Source: an uncultured Eubacteriales bacterium (GTDB lineage Bacteria > Bacillota > Clostridia > Oscillospirales > QAMX01). From it: a stretch of 64,000 nucleotides of DNA. Position numbers and translations under genes: made by a program. Below the pieces are notes generated by a model, which saw nothing but the letters and a program-made list of their open reading frames with translations, did not search any database and was not told the origin of the DNA. Positions 45,790 to 54,620 of the stretch are shown here, in pieces. Numbering within the stretch: position 1 is the stretch's first letter; each line of letters starts with the position of its first letter. The stretch is taken from contig CAKTEH010000001.1 in assembly GCA_934546935.1 (NCBI GenBank), positions 186,001 to 250,000 of the forward strand, in the 5' to 3' direction.

Positions 45790-47102
45790 ACAGGTTCCTT
45801 TTTATTTACGGGCTTTTCCAGAAGGTTTTCTGCAAAGCGCGCATGGGTACTCCATAACCCGAGTGCAGGATTGGAAATAAAATAGACATCTTCTCCACAG
45901 ACTGTGTGCATCCCATCCGGAAAGCGGGCGAAATCAAAACGGGAAGCGGCCTGCGCAAAAGGGAGATAGCGGTAGCCCGCGTTTTCTACTTCCTCCCGGC
46001 CCAGAAGGCGGGTGCAGTAGGTGATGGAGAAGCGTCCATCGCTGCTGCCGTGGATCAGGTGGGCGGCTGCAGAAAGGTTTTCCTGCAGCGCGGATTCCTG
46101 CCGGCATAGGCGCAGGATTTCCTCCCGTCCACGGTAGCCATAACGCCGGATCAACGCATCCATTGCCGCATCTTCTCCGAAACGCCGCACGCCTGGAGCA
46201 AGGATAAACAATTCACCGCCATCGGCCATCGCCATGCGGGTACGGTAAATTGCCTTATTGCCAAGCCAGGTGCTGGTAAATTCTTCGCTATCGAGATAAA
46301 CTACCGCTTTTTTCAGTGGATGCTCAACAAAAATCAGGTTCCGGCTCTGTGCTTGTGCGACGGCCTGTTCAAAAACCTGGCGGCTGCGGCCTATGTACAG
46401 CCCATGCATGGCGCTTCCTTTGCCAGATGCAGCCGTCACCGTCAGGACGTAACACACTGGCAGGCCGGAAAGGAAATGCGCCTGCGCGTAATCAAACATC
46501 CGCCGGACAGGAGAAAAATCGCGGCCCATAACGCGCTCCAGGCCGTAAACGGCCCCGAGCATATGCGAGGCATGGATCATCTGCGCGCCGCCGCAGCCGA
46601 CAAAAAGATTCTTGCTCTGGTTGGACATGCCGACTACTTCATGTGGGACAACCTGTCCGATGGAGAGGATCAACCCATAGTCCGGCTGGAAAAGCCGGCG
46701 GTTCAACTCTACGGGGACGGACGTCTCAAGCGCGCCTTCGGAAAGCTCTGCAATAAAGGCTGCGGGGATATGTCCGATGCATACTGTATCCCGGCGCCAG
46801 TCATGCGCAAGGAAGCGGGAAAATGGGATATCGCCGTACATGGCCGCGCACTGCGCCTGTGTCATGGGCGCGTGCGTACCGAGCGCCTCAAGCAGGTCGA
46901 CATGGATACCGGAATCTTCCAAAAGATGATAATACTGATTTGCAATCCATCCGGCGTTGGAGTGCACGCGGGTGTAGTCCGGAACGATAAGCAGCGCTGC
47001 GCGCTTACCCTGGAATGTTTCGCCGGAAAGGGAGCTGCGTATGGCCTGCGCAGCGGCCTGCACAGACAAAGCGCCATCCGTTTCCAATAGAATCTGCTGC
47101 AT
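45786..47102 (-). CDS. LarA-like (DUF2088) nickel-pincer racemase family protein
   Basis: 438-residue relative of lactate racemase LarA. The LarA active-site residues have counterparts: His77 in LGTHAPMT, His154 in VPHEVVG, the pincer lysine Lys164 in NQSKNLF and a nickel ligand His180 in MIHASH, with the same 10- and 16-residue spacing as in LarA. It may therefore bind the nickel-pincer nucleotide and race- or epimerise a 2-hydroxy acid, but larB/larC/larE are not in this window. GGAGGGG precedes the start. Middle gene of a CofE-like/LarA-like/amidase operon. Confidence 0.85.
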   Translation of the reverse strand: MQQILLETDGALSVQAAAQAIRSSLSGETFQGKRAALLIVPDYTRVHSNAGWIANQYYHLLEDSGIHVDLLEALGTHAPMTQAQCAAMYGDIPFSRFLAHDWRRDTVCIGHIPAAFIAELSEGALETSVPVELNRRLFQPDYGLILSIGQVVPHEVVGMSNQSKNLFVGCGGAQMIHASHMLGAVYGLERVMGRDFSPVRRMFDYAQAHFLSGLPVCYVLTVTAASGKGSAMHGLYIGRSRQVFEQAVAQAQSRNLIFVEHPLKKAVVYLDSEEFTSTWLGNKAIYRTRMAMADGGELFILAPGVRRFGEDAAMDALIRRYGYRGREEILRLCRQESALQENLSAAAHLIHGSSDGRFSITYCTRLLGREEVENAGYRYLPFAQAASRFDFARFPDGMHTVCGEDVYFISNPALGLWSTHARFAENLLEKPVNKKEPV

Positions 47103-47124
47103 TATGTCCCCTCCAAAAAATCAC

Positions 47125-47157
47125 GGCATGCAAACGTCAGACAGCGTCTGCATGCCG
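47125..47157 (-). repeat. Inverted repeat between the CofE-like and LarA-like genes
   Basis: Nine-base perfect arms CGGCATGCA and TGCATGCCG with a 16-base loop. Without a T run it is more likely an RNA stem than a terminator. Confidence 0.5.
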
Positions 47158-47222
47158 CGCGTATATATGGTTTATTTTAAACGTGCGCACGCACGAATGC
47201 AAGCCCCTTTTGGAAGACGGCT

Positions 47223-48065
47223 TTATGCAGCGCGAATGATTCCCATCGGCGTGCTTTGGCGGCCCTGTCCCAGCGGATTGTCACGCAGGATCTCCCGCAG
47301 CAGAGATAGGTCCATTCGTACGTCGGAAACGCCCAGGATTTCTGCGCCAAGATCGTTAATGTCGACAATTGCGACAGGGAAACCAAATTTTTCAGCAAGT
47401 ATTTGCGCCGTTTTATCCGGGTTTTCCGGCCCAAGCACGACATAATGGTTGTACGGAGGGATGGTGCAGTCACATGGACCGTCGATGGAAGATGCGCGGG
47501 AACCGGCAATTTTATAAAACCATCCATGCTTGCCAATGATCTTTCCAAAGGCGGAGATCAGCGCGGCAAACAGGATCCGCAGAATGCCGCATTCCTGCAG
47601 CGCCATTTCCATGGTTTCCGGGATCCCCAGGCCGATGCCAAAAGGCGTTTTATGCACAAAACGGCAAAGAAACCGGGCGAGCGGGCGGGGATGGATCTGC
47701 TCCATCGGGATTGCGCGGTTCTGCGTACAGGCGACGGCCTTTTCCGAGATAAAAAGGATATCGCCCGGTACGAGAAATGGTACGGCATAACGTTCGACCG
47801 CCTCGGGCAAACTGTCGTCGTGAGTCAGCACGTGGGTACGCAACGCCAGCCGCTGCCAGCGCCGGCCACAGGCGGTGCGGTATTCCTCTTTGCCTGGATT
47901 GACTGTGCAGCACGGCTTGCAGGCTGCATGGTGGAATTCCGGCTGTACGGCCGGGGCAGTTGCGGCTTCCGGCTGCTTTTGCGCGGATGGGCGGCTGTGC
48001 AGCGTTTCCGTCTGTATGGGGAGAAGGGACGATTCTCTATTCGAAAGCCGTAATGTATAGTTCAT
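47223..48065 (-). CDS. CofE/FbiB-like F420-0 gamma-glutamyl ligase family protein
   Basis: 280-residue protein resembling coenzyme F420-0:L-glutamate ligase. LVPGDILFISEKAVACTQ, then GIGLGIPETMEMALQECG and PPYNHYVVLGPENPD are family-like, and DVRMDLSLLREILRDNPLGQG is the typical C-terminus. The N-terminus carries an unusual Cys-containing stretch (ACKPCCTV). No other F420 genes are here, so it probably joins glutamate or a similar amino acid to another acceptor. AAAGGAG precedes the start. Operon leader for the LarA-like gene. Confidence 0.75.
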   Translation of the reverse strand: MNYTLRLSNRESSLLPIQTETLHSRPSAQKQPEAATAPAVQPEFHHAACKPCCTVNPGKEEYRTACGRRWQRLALRTHVLTHDDSLPEAVERYAVPFLVPGDILFISEKAVACTQNRAIPMEQIHPRPLARFLCRFVHKTPFGIGLGIPETMEMALQECGILRILFAALISAFGKIIGKHGWFYKIAGSRASSIDGPCDCTIPPYNHYVVLGPENPDKTAQILAEKFGFPVAIVDINDLGAEILGVSDVRMDLSLLREILRDNPLGQGRQSTPMGIIRAA

Positions 48066-48331
48066 ATTGCTTCTCCTTTCGGCTTTACATCTTGTATTCA
48101 TATATTTGACGAAATGATGGAAAAATATGTAACATTTCTGAAAAAATATTTCTTTTCTAATCCTAAATTATTTCCTCCGGGGATTTTATATGTTTTGCAG
48201 GATTGACTGCTTGCTTTTTCCCGTTTTTTTTGCTAGGCTGTATTTAAAACAGGTCAGGTATGAGAAGATGCGTTTCAATGGCGCTGCGTATTGCTTATAC
48301 CGGATGGAGCCTGAAAAAGGAGGGGTCTTGG

Positions 48332-49414
48332 GTGCCTGAACGGCTTAATTATCATTTTGAGCCGGCGCGTGGTTGGATGAATGATCCAAACGGCCTGATT
48401 TATTTTAAGGGACAGTATCATGCATTTTTTCAGCATAATCCCCATAAACCGGTATGGGGTCCAATGCATTGGGGACATGCGGTAAGCGATGACCTGCTGG
48501 TGTGGAAGGAGCTTCCCATTGCCCTGTATCCGGATCAGCCTTATGAAAACAGCGGTGGATGTTTTTCTGGCAGTGCCGTAGAGAAAGACGGCCTTTTGTA
48601 TTTATTTTATACTTCTGTTTCCCATGAGCTTGGGCAGACGCAGTCTCTGGCGGTAAGTGTGGATGGCGTCCATTTTGAAAAATATGCGGATAATCCGATT
48701 CTGCGCTGTCCGGTTGCGGATACGCCGGATTTCCGTGACCCGAAGGTGACAGAGTTCCCAGATGGTTACCGTATGGTTTGCGGCAGCGGGAGCGGCGGCA
48801 CGGGCCGGGTCTTGCTGTTTGCCTCGCAGGATCTTATTCACTGGGAATATCAGGGCGTGCTGTTTGAAAGCCGGGATTACGGCGCGGTAATGGAATGCCC
48901 GGATTTCTTTATGCTTGATGGCCGGTATGTGCTGATGTTTTCTAAAATCGGTGCGCTTGAGTATGCGGTGCAGTTTATTTCCGGAGATTTTGATGGGTCG
49001 CATTTTATGCCGGAACAATACAGCGCGCCCGAGGCCGGGCCGCAGTTTTATGCGCCGCAGACTTTTTCTGACGCCGGAGGCCGCCGGGTGATGATCGGAT
49101 GGCTGTACAGCTGGGGAAAACCGCTGGATGCCGGCGCGCAATATGCCGGTGCGCTTTCTGTCCCACGAGTATTGTCACTTCAGGATGGACGGGTCTGCAA
49201 TTACCCGGTTGCGGCGGCGCAGCCGCTGTTGAATCCGGCGGATGCGCTGCTGGAAACCCGGAAGGATTATGTCGGTGTGCGTGGTATGCCTGTGGGGGTT
49301 CATCTGGATCCTGGGGATTCGCTTTGCAGCCTTGCAGTGCTGCGCGATACAAAGACGATTGAAGTTTTTGTCAATTCCGGCCGTTATTCCTTTTCTTATT
49401 GGTTTGGACGCTGA
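48332..49414 (+). CDS. Glycoside hydrolase family 32 (sucrose/fructan hydrolase), short form
   Basis: 360 residues from a GTG start with AAGGAGG upstream. GH32 motifs: WMNDPNG with nucleophile Asp18, FRDPK near 136, and ECPD with acid/base Glu188. It would hydrolyse sucrose, sucrose-6-phosphate or fructans. The catalytic propeller is intact, but the C-terminal beta-sandwich is reduced; the protein is about 100 residues shorter than usual and still ends TIEVFVNSGRYSF, which suggests an internal deletion. No signal peptide. No PTS genes are nearby. Confidence 0.88.
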   Translation: MPERLNYHFEPARGWMNDPNGLIYFKGQYHAFFQHNPHKPVWGPMHWGHAVSDDLLVWKELPIALYPDQPYENSGGCFSGSAVEKDGLLYLFYTSVSHELGQTQSLAVSVDGVHFEKYADNPILRCPVADTPDFRDPKVTEFPDGYRMVCGSGSGGTGRVLLFASQDLIHWEYQGVLFESRDYGAVMECPDFFMLDGRYVLMFSKIGALEYAVQFISGDFDGSHFMPEQYSAPEAGPQFYAPQTFSDAGGRRVMIGWLYSWGKPLDAGAQYAGALSVPRVLSLQDGRVCNYPVAAAQPLLNPADALLETRKDYVGVRGMPVGVHLDPGDSLCSLAVLRDTKTIEVFVNSGRYSFSYWFGR

Positions 49415-49567
49415 CGGGTACACAATAACGTATAGGTGCATCTTTCCGGCACCGGTTTTGCGTCAGAAGGGAAAAATATGGCGTTTTGCGGCTGCGTAGC
49501 TTGCACGTATTCGGATGGAATGTGCGCAGGCAGCCGTTTTGGGTGGGCGCCGCTATGCATAAGGAAA

Positions 49568-49609
49568 GAAGCCCTCAAATCCTGATCGATCAGGACCTGA
49601 GGGCTTCTT
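49568..49609 (+). terminator. Terminator between GH32 and aquaporin genes
   Basis: Inverted repeat AGAAGCCCTCA/TGAGGGCTTCT with an inner palindromic stem TCCTGATCGATCAGGA. Likely bidirectional between convergent genes. Confidence 0.75.
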
Positions 49610-49651
49610 CTATTGTATCGCGGAAGTGGGTTTACGGCCTTTGTGTAAGTT

Positions 49652-50311
49652 TTATGCTTTTTCCCCTCCGAGGAAACGCCATACAAGTGCGGCAAGCGCG
49701 CCTCCGGCCAATGGGGCAACGATAAACACCCAAACACACGAAAGCGCATCTCCTCCGGCCAGCAGTGCCGGACCGAAAGAACGGGCGGGGTTGACGGAGG
49801 TTCCGGTGAAGTGGATGCCAAAGATGTGGACGAGCGTTAGGGTAAGCCCGATGACGATCCCGCTGACGCGGTTGTTTTCTGTTTTGGAGGTTACGCCTAG
49901 GATAGCCAGGACAAAAACAAAAGTTAGGACGGTTTCAATCAACAGGGACTTGAGGACGCTGCCTTCAAACAGCCCGTTGGCCCCGAGGGAAGTGCCCTCC
50001 CCAACAAAGGCCAGCAAAAGCGCTGCGCCGGCGATCGCGCCTAAAAATTGCGCTGCGATATAGCCGGCGAAATCCCGAATCGACATTTTTCTGCTGATCA
50101 GCATGGCCAGGGATACAGCCGGGTTGATATGGCAGCCGGAAATGTTGCCGATGGAATAAGCCATTGCTACGATTACCAGGCCGAAAGCAAGCGCTGTGGC
50201 CAGATAGGCAATATCCGGAGATGCGGTGCTGCAGCCAAGCACAGTTGCCGTCCCGCAGGCAAAGAGGACCAGAACCAGCGTTCCGATAAATTCTGCGAGG
50301 TACTTTTTCAT
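49652..50311 (-). CDS. Aquaporin (MIP family), AqpZ-like
   Basis: 219 residues with six membrane segments and both NPA motifs: GCHINPAVSLAML in the first half and GTSVNPARSFGPALL in the second. The arginine after the second NPA is the selectivity-filter residue. The length and the lack of the loop extensions of GlpF favour a water channel, AqpZ-like. Monocistronic; the ATG has no strong Shine-Dalgarno beyond AAAGG. Confidence 0.9.
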   Translation of the reverse strand: MKKYLAEFIGTLVLVLFACGTATVLGCSTASPDIAYLATALAFGLVIVAMAYSIGNISGCHINPAVSLAMLISRKMSIRDFAGYIAAQFLGAIAGAALLLAFVGEGTSLGANGLFEGSVLKSLLIETVLTFVFVLAILGVTSKTENNRVSGIVIGLTLTLVHIFGIHFTGTSVNPARSFGPALLAGGDALSCVWVFIVAPLAGGALAALVWRFLGGEKA

Positions 50312-50995
50312 GTGTTGTCAACCCTTTCTTTTTATTTTTCAGCTGGACTTACGCATCGGTTTTAGTATAACATATTTTTCCAGGGTAAGGAAGGGGGAAT
50401 TCCTTTTGAATTTTGTCCTTCCGCTGGGGAAAGGGGAACAATTCAAAGGCTCGGGTATTGCGTCGGGGGACTTGGTTGAGCAGGCTGGGAAGGGTACGGC
50501 GCCGGCCCGCTTTGTTTCGCTGCCCTTTTTTGAATAGCGGCATCCCTGCAAAGACAAGGATACGCTTTACAGTTGGTTGGACGTGTGAATAAAGCGTGCC
50601 GTTTGCGCAGGAGCCTGCAACAATATATGAAAAATATCCGGCAGAAATGTATTCCAGACAGAAACACATTTCCGGCAGGTCGGCATGTTTTTTGCTCTCT
50701 TTTCACCGGTAGGGGAAATGGTAGTTATACCAGAGCAGGGCCTGTATATAGTTTTTATTGTAACGTTGCTGAAATATGTTTTGAAGGGCCATTGAGAACC
50801 CCCCCGGTTTTGCCGTACGATGGGTAAGCGCTACTTTCATGGAATCTTTCAGACGATGCAGAAAACAGGGGCCGATCCATAAGGATCAGCCCCTGTAGTT
50901 TCTGTAAATATGCAGCTTTACAGCTTTCTACACCGCGATTGCAGTCTTAAAAATACTGGTTTTACGACGGCGTCTCAATTCCTTTTCGTATAAGA
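50312..50995. other. Long intergenic region between aquaporin and oadB
   Basis: About 680 bases. The only clear element is the hairpin at 50865-50896. Short frames (such as 50339-50557 minus) have no ribosome-binding sites or family features. An inverted-repeat pair around 50637-50675 was seen but not recognised as a known RNA. Confidence 0.4.
50865..50896 (-). terminator. Terminator after the oad operon
   Basis: Stem ACAGGGGC/GCCCCTGT with an inner GATCC/GGATC pair downstream of oadB on the minus strand. Confidence 0.7.
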
Positions 50996-52180
50996 TCAAC
51001 CGAATAGGGCGAGCAGGAAACCAGCGGCTACAGCGGAGCCAATAACCCCGGCAACGTTCGGGCCCATAGCATGCATGAGCAGGAAGTTGGAGGGATTCGC
51101 CTTTTGCCCAACGGTCTGTGAAACACGTGCGGCCATCGGGACAGCAGAAACGCCAGCTGAACCGATCAGCGGATTGATCTTGCCGCCGGTGACTTTGTAC
51201 AGCAGCTTGCCGAGCAGCAGCCCGCCGACAGTAGAGAAACAGAATGCCAACAGTCCCAACCCAACGATTTTAATCGTGCTGAGCGTCAGAAAACGTGCGC
51301 CGACAGTTGTTGCGCCAACGCTGGTGGACAAAAATACCGTAACGATGTTCATCAGTGCGTTCTGTGCAGTATCAGAAAGACGATCAGTTACGCCGCATTC
51401 CTTAAGCAGATTGCCCAGCATCAGACATCCGATCAGCGGAGCCGTGGAGGGGAGCAAAAGGATAACGAAAATGGAAACTACAACCGGGAAGACAATTTTT
51501 TCCGTCTTGGAAACCGGACGCAGCTGCTCCATTTTGGTTTCGCGTTCTTTCTGTGTGGTCAGCGCCCGCATGATCGGCGGCTGAATTAACGGGATCAGTG
51601 CCATATAGGAATATGCCGCAATGGCGATTGCGCCGAGCAGATGCGGCGCAAGCTTGGAGGTCAGGAAGATTGCGGTCGGGCCATCGGCGCCGCCGATGAT
51701 ACCGATAGAGGCGGCTTCCGGACCGGTAAAACCGAGCAGGATCGCCAGGATGAATGCGCAGTAAACGCCAAGCTGCGCGGCGGAACCAAGCAGAAGGCTC
51801 TTAGGATTGGCCAGAAGCGGACCAAAATCTGTCATTGCGCCGACGCCGAGGAAAATCAAAGAGGGATAAAGCCCCGATTTAACGCCAATGTAAAGAATAT
51901 CAAGCAGCCCGCCGCTATGGAGGATTTCACCATATCCGATTTCACCTGCAATAAAGGCGTCCCACAGTTCAGGGTGATAAAGGCCTGCGCCGGGAAGGTT
52001 TGTCAGGATGGTGCCGAAAGCGATACCAACCAGAAGAAGCGGCTCGAATTTTTTGACAATGCCCAGATACAGGAGCACACATCCGACAATAATCATGACC
52101 AAGCTGCGCCAGTCGCTGAAAAGCAGCGAAAAGCCGGAATCATTCCACAAATTTGCGAGGATATCTACAACAGAAGACAT
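50996..52180 (-). CDS. oadB: Sodium-pumping oxaloacetate decarboxylase beta subunit
   Basis: 394-residue membrane protein with about ten helices that decarboxylates the carboxybiotin and exports two Na+. The core IGIIGGADGPTAIFLTSKLAP (the Asp is the Na+ site in the family) is intact, and LIGSAGVSAVPMAARVSQ near the C-terminus is typical. Last of the four-gene oad operon, 12 bases after the biotin carrier. Confidence 0.94.
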   Translation of the reverse strand: MSSVVDILANLWNDSGFSLLFSDWRSLVMIIVGCVLLYLGIVKKFEPLLLVGIAFGTILTNLPGAGLYHPELWDAFIAGEIGYGEILHSGGLLDILYIGVKSGLYPSLIFLGVGAMTDFGPLLANPKSLLLGSAAQLGVYCAFILAILLGFTGPEAASIGIIGGADGPTAIFLTSKLAPHLLGAIAIAAYSYMALIPLIQPPIMRALTTQKERETKMEQLRPVSKTEKIVFPVVVSIFVILLLPSTAPLIGCLMLGNLLKECGVTDRLSDTAQNALMNIVTVFLSTSVGATTVGARFLTLSTIKIVGLGLLAFCFSTVGGLLLGKLLYKVTGGKINPLIGSAGVSAVPMAARVSQTVGQKANPSNFLLMHAMGPNVAGVIGSAVAAGFLLALFG

Positions 52181-52192
52181 AGATAAACCTCC

Positions 52193-52609
52193 TTAGCTAA
52201 GTACGACCAACGCTGTACCGGTATCAACACTCGTTCCCTTTGTAACCAAAACTTGAGCTACAGTACCGTCACGCGGTGCGACGATCTCGTTTTCCATTTT
52301 CATAGCCTCGAGGATAACCAGTATATCGCCGCTCTTAACTGTTTGTCCTGCGGCAACGCGGACGTCAATAATGGAGCCGGGCATCGGGCTTGCAACGGTT
52401 TCTCCTGCGGCTGTGGGGGCGGCGGCCGGCGCTGCGGCGGGAGCGGCGGCAGGTGCGGCTGCCGGAGCTGCCGGCGCGCTGGGTGCTGCGGCAGCAGGCG
52501 CTGCGGAGGGGACGGGGGCAACAGCGTCGTATTCAGCTTTCAGTATTGCTTCTCCGGCCTCGACTTCAACTTCATAGGTTTTGCCATTGAGCGTGATCTT
52601 ATAAACCAT
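52193..52609 (-). CDS. Biotin carboxyl carrier protein of the decarboxylase
   Basis: 138 residues. An N-terminal beta strand pair is followed by an Ala/Pro-rich flexible linker (about 31-68) and a biotinyl domain with EAMKMEN; the biotinylated Lys is about residue 104. It carries CO2 from the alpha to the beta subunit. AAGGAGG precedes the ATG used. The carrier is a separate gene here rather than the C-terminus of OadA. Confidence 0.93.
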   Translation of the reverse strand: MVYKITLNGKTYEVEVEAGEAILKAEYDAVAPVPSAAPAAAAPSAPAAPAAAPAAAPAAAPAAAPTAAGETVASPMPGSIIDVRVAAGQTVKSGDILVILEAMKMENEIVAPRDGTVAQVLVTKGTSVDTGTALVVLS

Positions 52610-52610
52610 T

Positions 52611-52979
52611 TTATTTAACCTCCTTGATGGAAATGAAGCGCAGTTCATTTAAGGGACGGCCAATTTTATTGGCAACGATTGCCATCAGAATTGCAGCGGT
52701 TTTCTCTGGTACGTTGTGAATCATGAGATCACCGGCACTGCCCGGTGCTTTCGGGCCTGCAGGCGTAGCGGCAGCGGCCGGCGCCGGCGTGGATGCTGCT
52801 TGCGTTGCCGTGGGCTTTTCATTGCGGTTTCTGAACTTTTTAAAGATGGATGCCATAATATTGATAATCCCCCACAGAACCATAAGGGCCGCGAACACGA
52901 TTGCAATCCCAAGCAGGGAATACGCGAGTGCGGAGCCTACGGAAATTTTCTCCAGTGATGCGGACATAAGAACAGACAT
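52611..52979 (-). CDS. oadG: Oxaloacetate decarboxylase gamma subunit
   Basis: 122 residues: one membrane helix (ALAYSLLGIAIVFAALMVLWGIINIM) with a cytosolic tail that has an Ala/Pro/Thr linker. This is the OadG layout, which holds the complex together and contacts the alpha subunit. It ends two bases before the carrier gene and lies 12 bases after oadA. Confidence 0.85.
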   Translation of the reverse strand: MSVLMSASLEKISVGSALAYSLLGIAIVFAALMVLWGIINIMASIFKKFRNRNEKPTATQAASTPAPAAAATPAGPKAPGSAGDLMIHNVPEKTAAILMAIVANKIGRPLNELRFISIKEVK

Positions 52980-52991
52980 AAAAGAACCTCC

Positions 52992-54371
52992 TTATGCCTC
53001 TACAATAGAATATTTGACGTGGTTTTCTTCTCTGGCCTTACGTTTCTCAAAGAATTTTTCCGCGACCTGCGGGAATGCGATATAGGACAAAACATCTTCG
53101 TCGCAGCGGGCGATGTCGCCAAGCTGGGCTTTAATCTTATCAAATTCCGGCTCAAGAAGGTCGGCCGGGCGGCAGGTAATGGGCTGTTCATCACCGAGGA
53201 CTTTTTTCTGCAGCTCCTCGTTGACTTTTCCAGGCGCCTTGCCGTATTCGCCGCGCAGGTAAGCCTTGACTTCTTTGGAAACGTTTTTATAACGTTCGCC
53301 GACAAGCACGTTGGTTGCAGCCTGTACGCCAACCATCTGACTCATCGGGGTAACCAGCGGGGGATAGCCGAGGTCTTCGCGTACTTTCGGGGTTTCGACC
53401 AGCGCTTCGTCAAGACGGTCGAGCGCATGCATGGACTCAAGCTGTGCCATGAGGTTGGAAAGCATGCCGCCGGGCACTTTATAGGTCAGCGCGTCGGTGT
53501 CGGTTGCCATCGCTTTGGGTTTCAGCAGCCCGGATGCAAGATATTCGTCGCGGATAGGCTTGAAGAAATCGTTGACTTCCTTCAGAAGCTTGCGGTCAAG
53601 CTGCATTTCAAAGCCCATCTGGGTCAACGCGTCGTAAACTGTTTCGGTTGCGGGCTGGGAAGTACCGCCGGAGAAACAGGAGGTTGCGGTGTCGATTACA
53701 TCGCAGCCGGCTTCCACGGCCTTGATGACGCTCATAAACGCCATACCCGTAGTACAGTGGGTATGCAGGATCAGAGGCATGTCCGGAAGCGCATTTTTAA
53801 TAGCGCTTACAAGGTCATACGTTTCCTTCGGGGTAATGACGCCGGCCATATCCTTAATGCAGATTGTCTGGCATCCCATTTCCTTCATTTCTTTGCACAG
53901 CTTGACATAATTTTCCAGCGTATGCACAGGGCTCGTCGTATAGGAGATGGCGCCGGATGCAATTGCGCCGGATTTCAGGGTCTGGTCGACGGCTACACGG
54001 ATGTTGCGCAGGTCGTTGAGCGCGTCGAAAATTCGGATGATATCAATGCCGTTTTTTACAGAAAGCTCGACAAACTTGCGCACGACGTCGTCAGAATAGT
54101 GCTTATAGCCAAGCAGGTTCTGACCGCGCAGAAGCATCTGCAGCTTGGTGTTTGGACAGGCTGCGCGGATGGTGCGCAGGCGCTCCCACGGATCCTCATC
54201 AAGGTAGCGCAGGCAGGAATCGAAGGTGGCGCCGCCCCAGCACTCCAAAGAATAATAGCCGACTTTATCAAGCGTCGTCAAAATATCCTTGAAGCGGTCA
54301 ATCGGCATTCTGGTAGCGATCAGGGACTGGTTGGCGTCACGCAAAACGGTTTCGGTGATACCGACTTTCAT
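52992..54371 (-). CDS. oadA: Oxaloacetate decarboxylase alpha subunit (carboxyltransferase)
   Basis: 459 residues, the PycB/OadA carboxyltransferase that moves CO2 from oxaloacetate to biotin, leaving pyruvate. The barrel motif LRDANQSLIATRM is at the start, ECWGGATFDSCLRYL and IKDMAGVITP follow, with metal-binding HTHCTTGM. The biotin domain is absent and encoded separately downstream. First gene of the oad operon; the promoter region is the ~250 bases upstream. Confidence 0.95.
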   Translation of the reverse strand: MKVGITETVLRDANQSLIATRMPIDRFKDILTTLDKVGYYSLECWGGATFDSCLRYLDEDPWERLRTIRAACPNTKLQMLLRGQNLLGYKHYSDDVVRKFVELSVKNGIDIIRIFDALNDLRNIRVAVDQTLKSGAIASGAISYTTSPVHTLENYVKLCKEMKEMGCQTICIKDMAGVITPKETYDLVSAIKNALPDMPLILHTHCTTGMAFMSVIKAVEAGCDVIDTATSCFSGGTSQPATETVYDALTQMGFEMQLDRKLLKEVNDFFKPIRDEYLASGLLKPKAMATDTDALTYKVPGGMLSNLMAQLESMHALDRLDEALVETPKVREDLGYPPLVTPMSQMVGVQAATNVLVGERYKNVSKEVKAYLRGEYGKAPGKVNEELQKKVLGDEQPITCRPADLLEPEFDKIKAQLGDIARCDEDVLSYIAFPQVAEKFFEKRKAREENHVKYSIVEA

Positions 54372-54620
54372 GAATATTTACCTCCTCATACAGGGCGTGC
54401 AGGGCGTATGCCCATCCTCACCCACAATATCATATTCTTAAGTTTATTATACTGGATGAATTTTGGTTTGCCTAGAGGGAAATTATGAAATTTTCCAATT
54501 TTTCGAAAACTTCTTTGCACATTTCAGACAAAATCCTGAAATTTATGACAGCTATAAGTTTACATAATCCAGAAAAATCTGCGCAGAAAACATTTCCTGC
54601 GCAGTCCGGTTTTTGAAAAC

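Noticed and set aside
52416..52516. Possible tandem repeat
   Set aside because: It is the coding sequence of the Ala/Pro linker, not an independent repeat array.
52371..52577. Ala/Gly-rich plus-strand frames opposite the biotin carrier linker
   Set aside because: Arise from the GC-rich Ala/Pro linker of the carrier gene.
53019..54488. 489-codon plus-strand frame opposite oadA
   Set aside because: Shadow of a strongly conserved gene; no start signal or family match.
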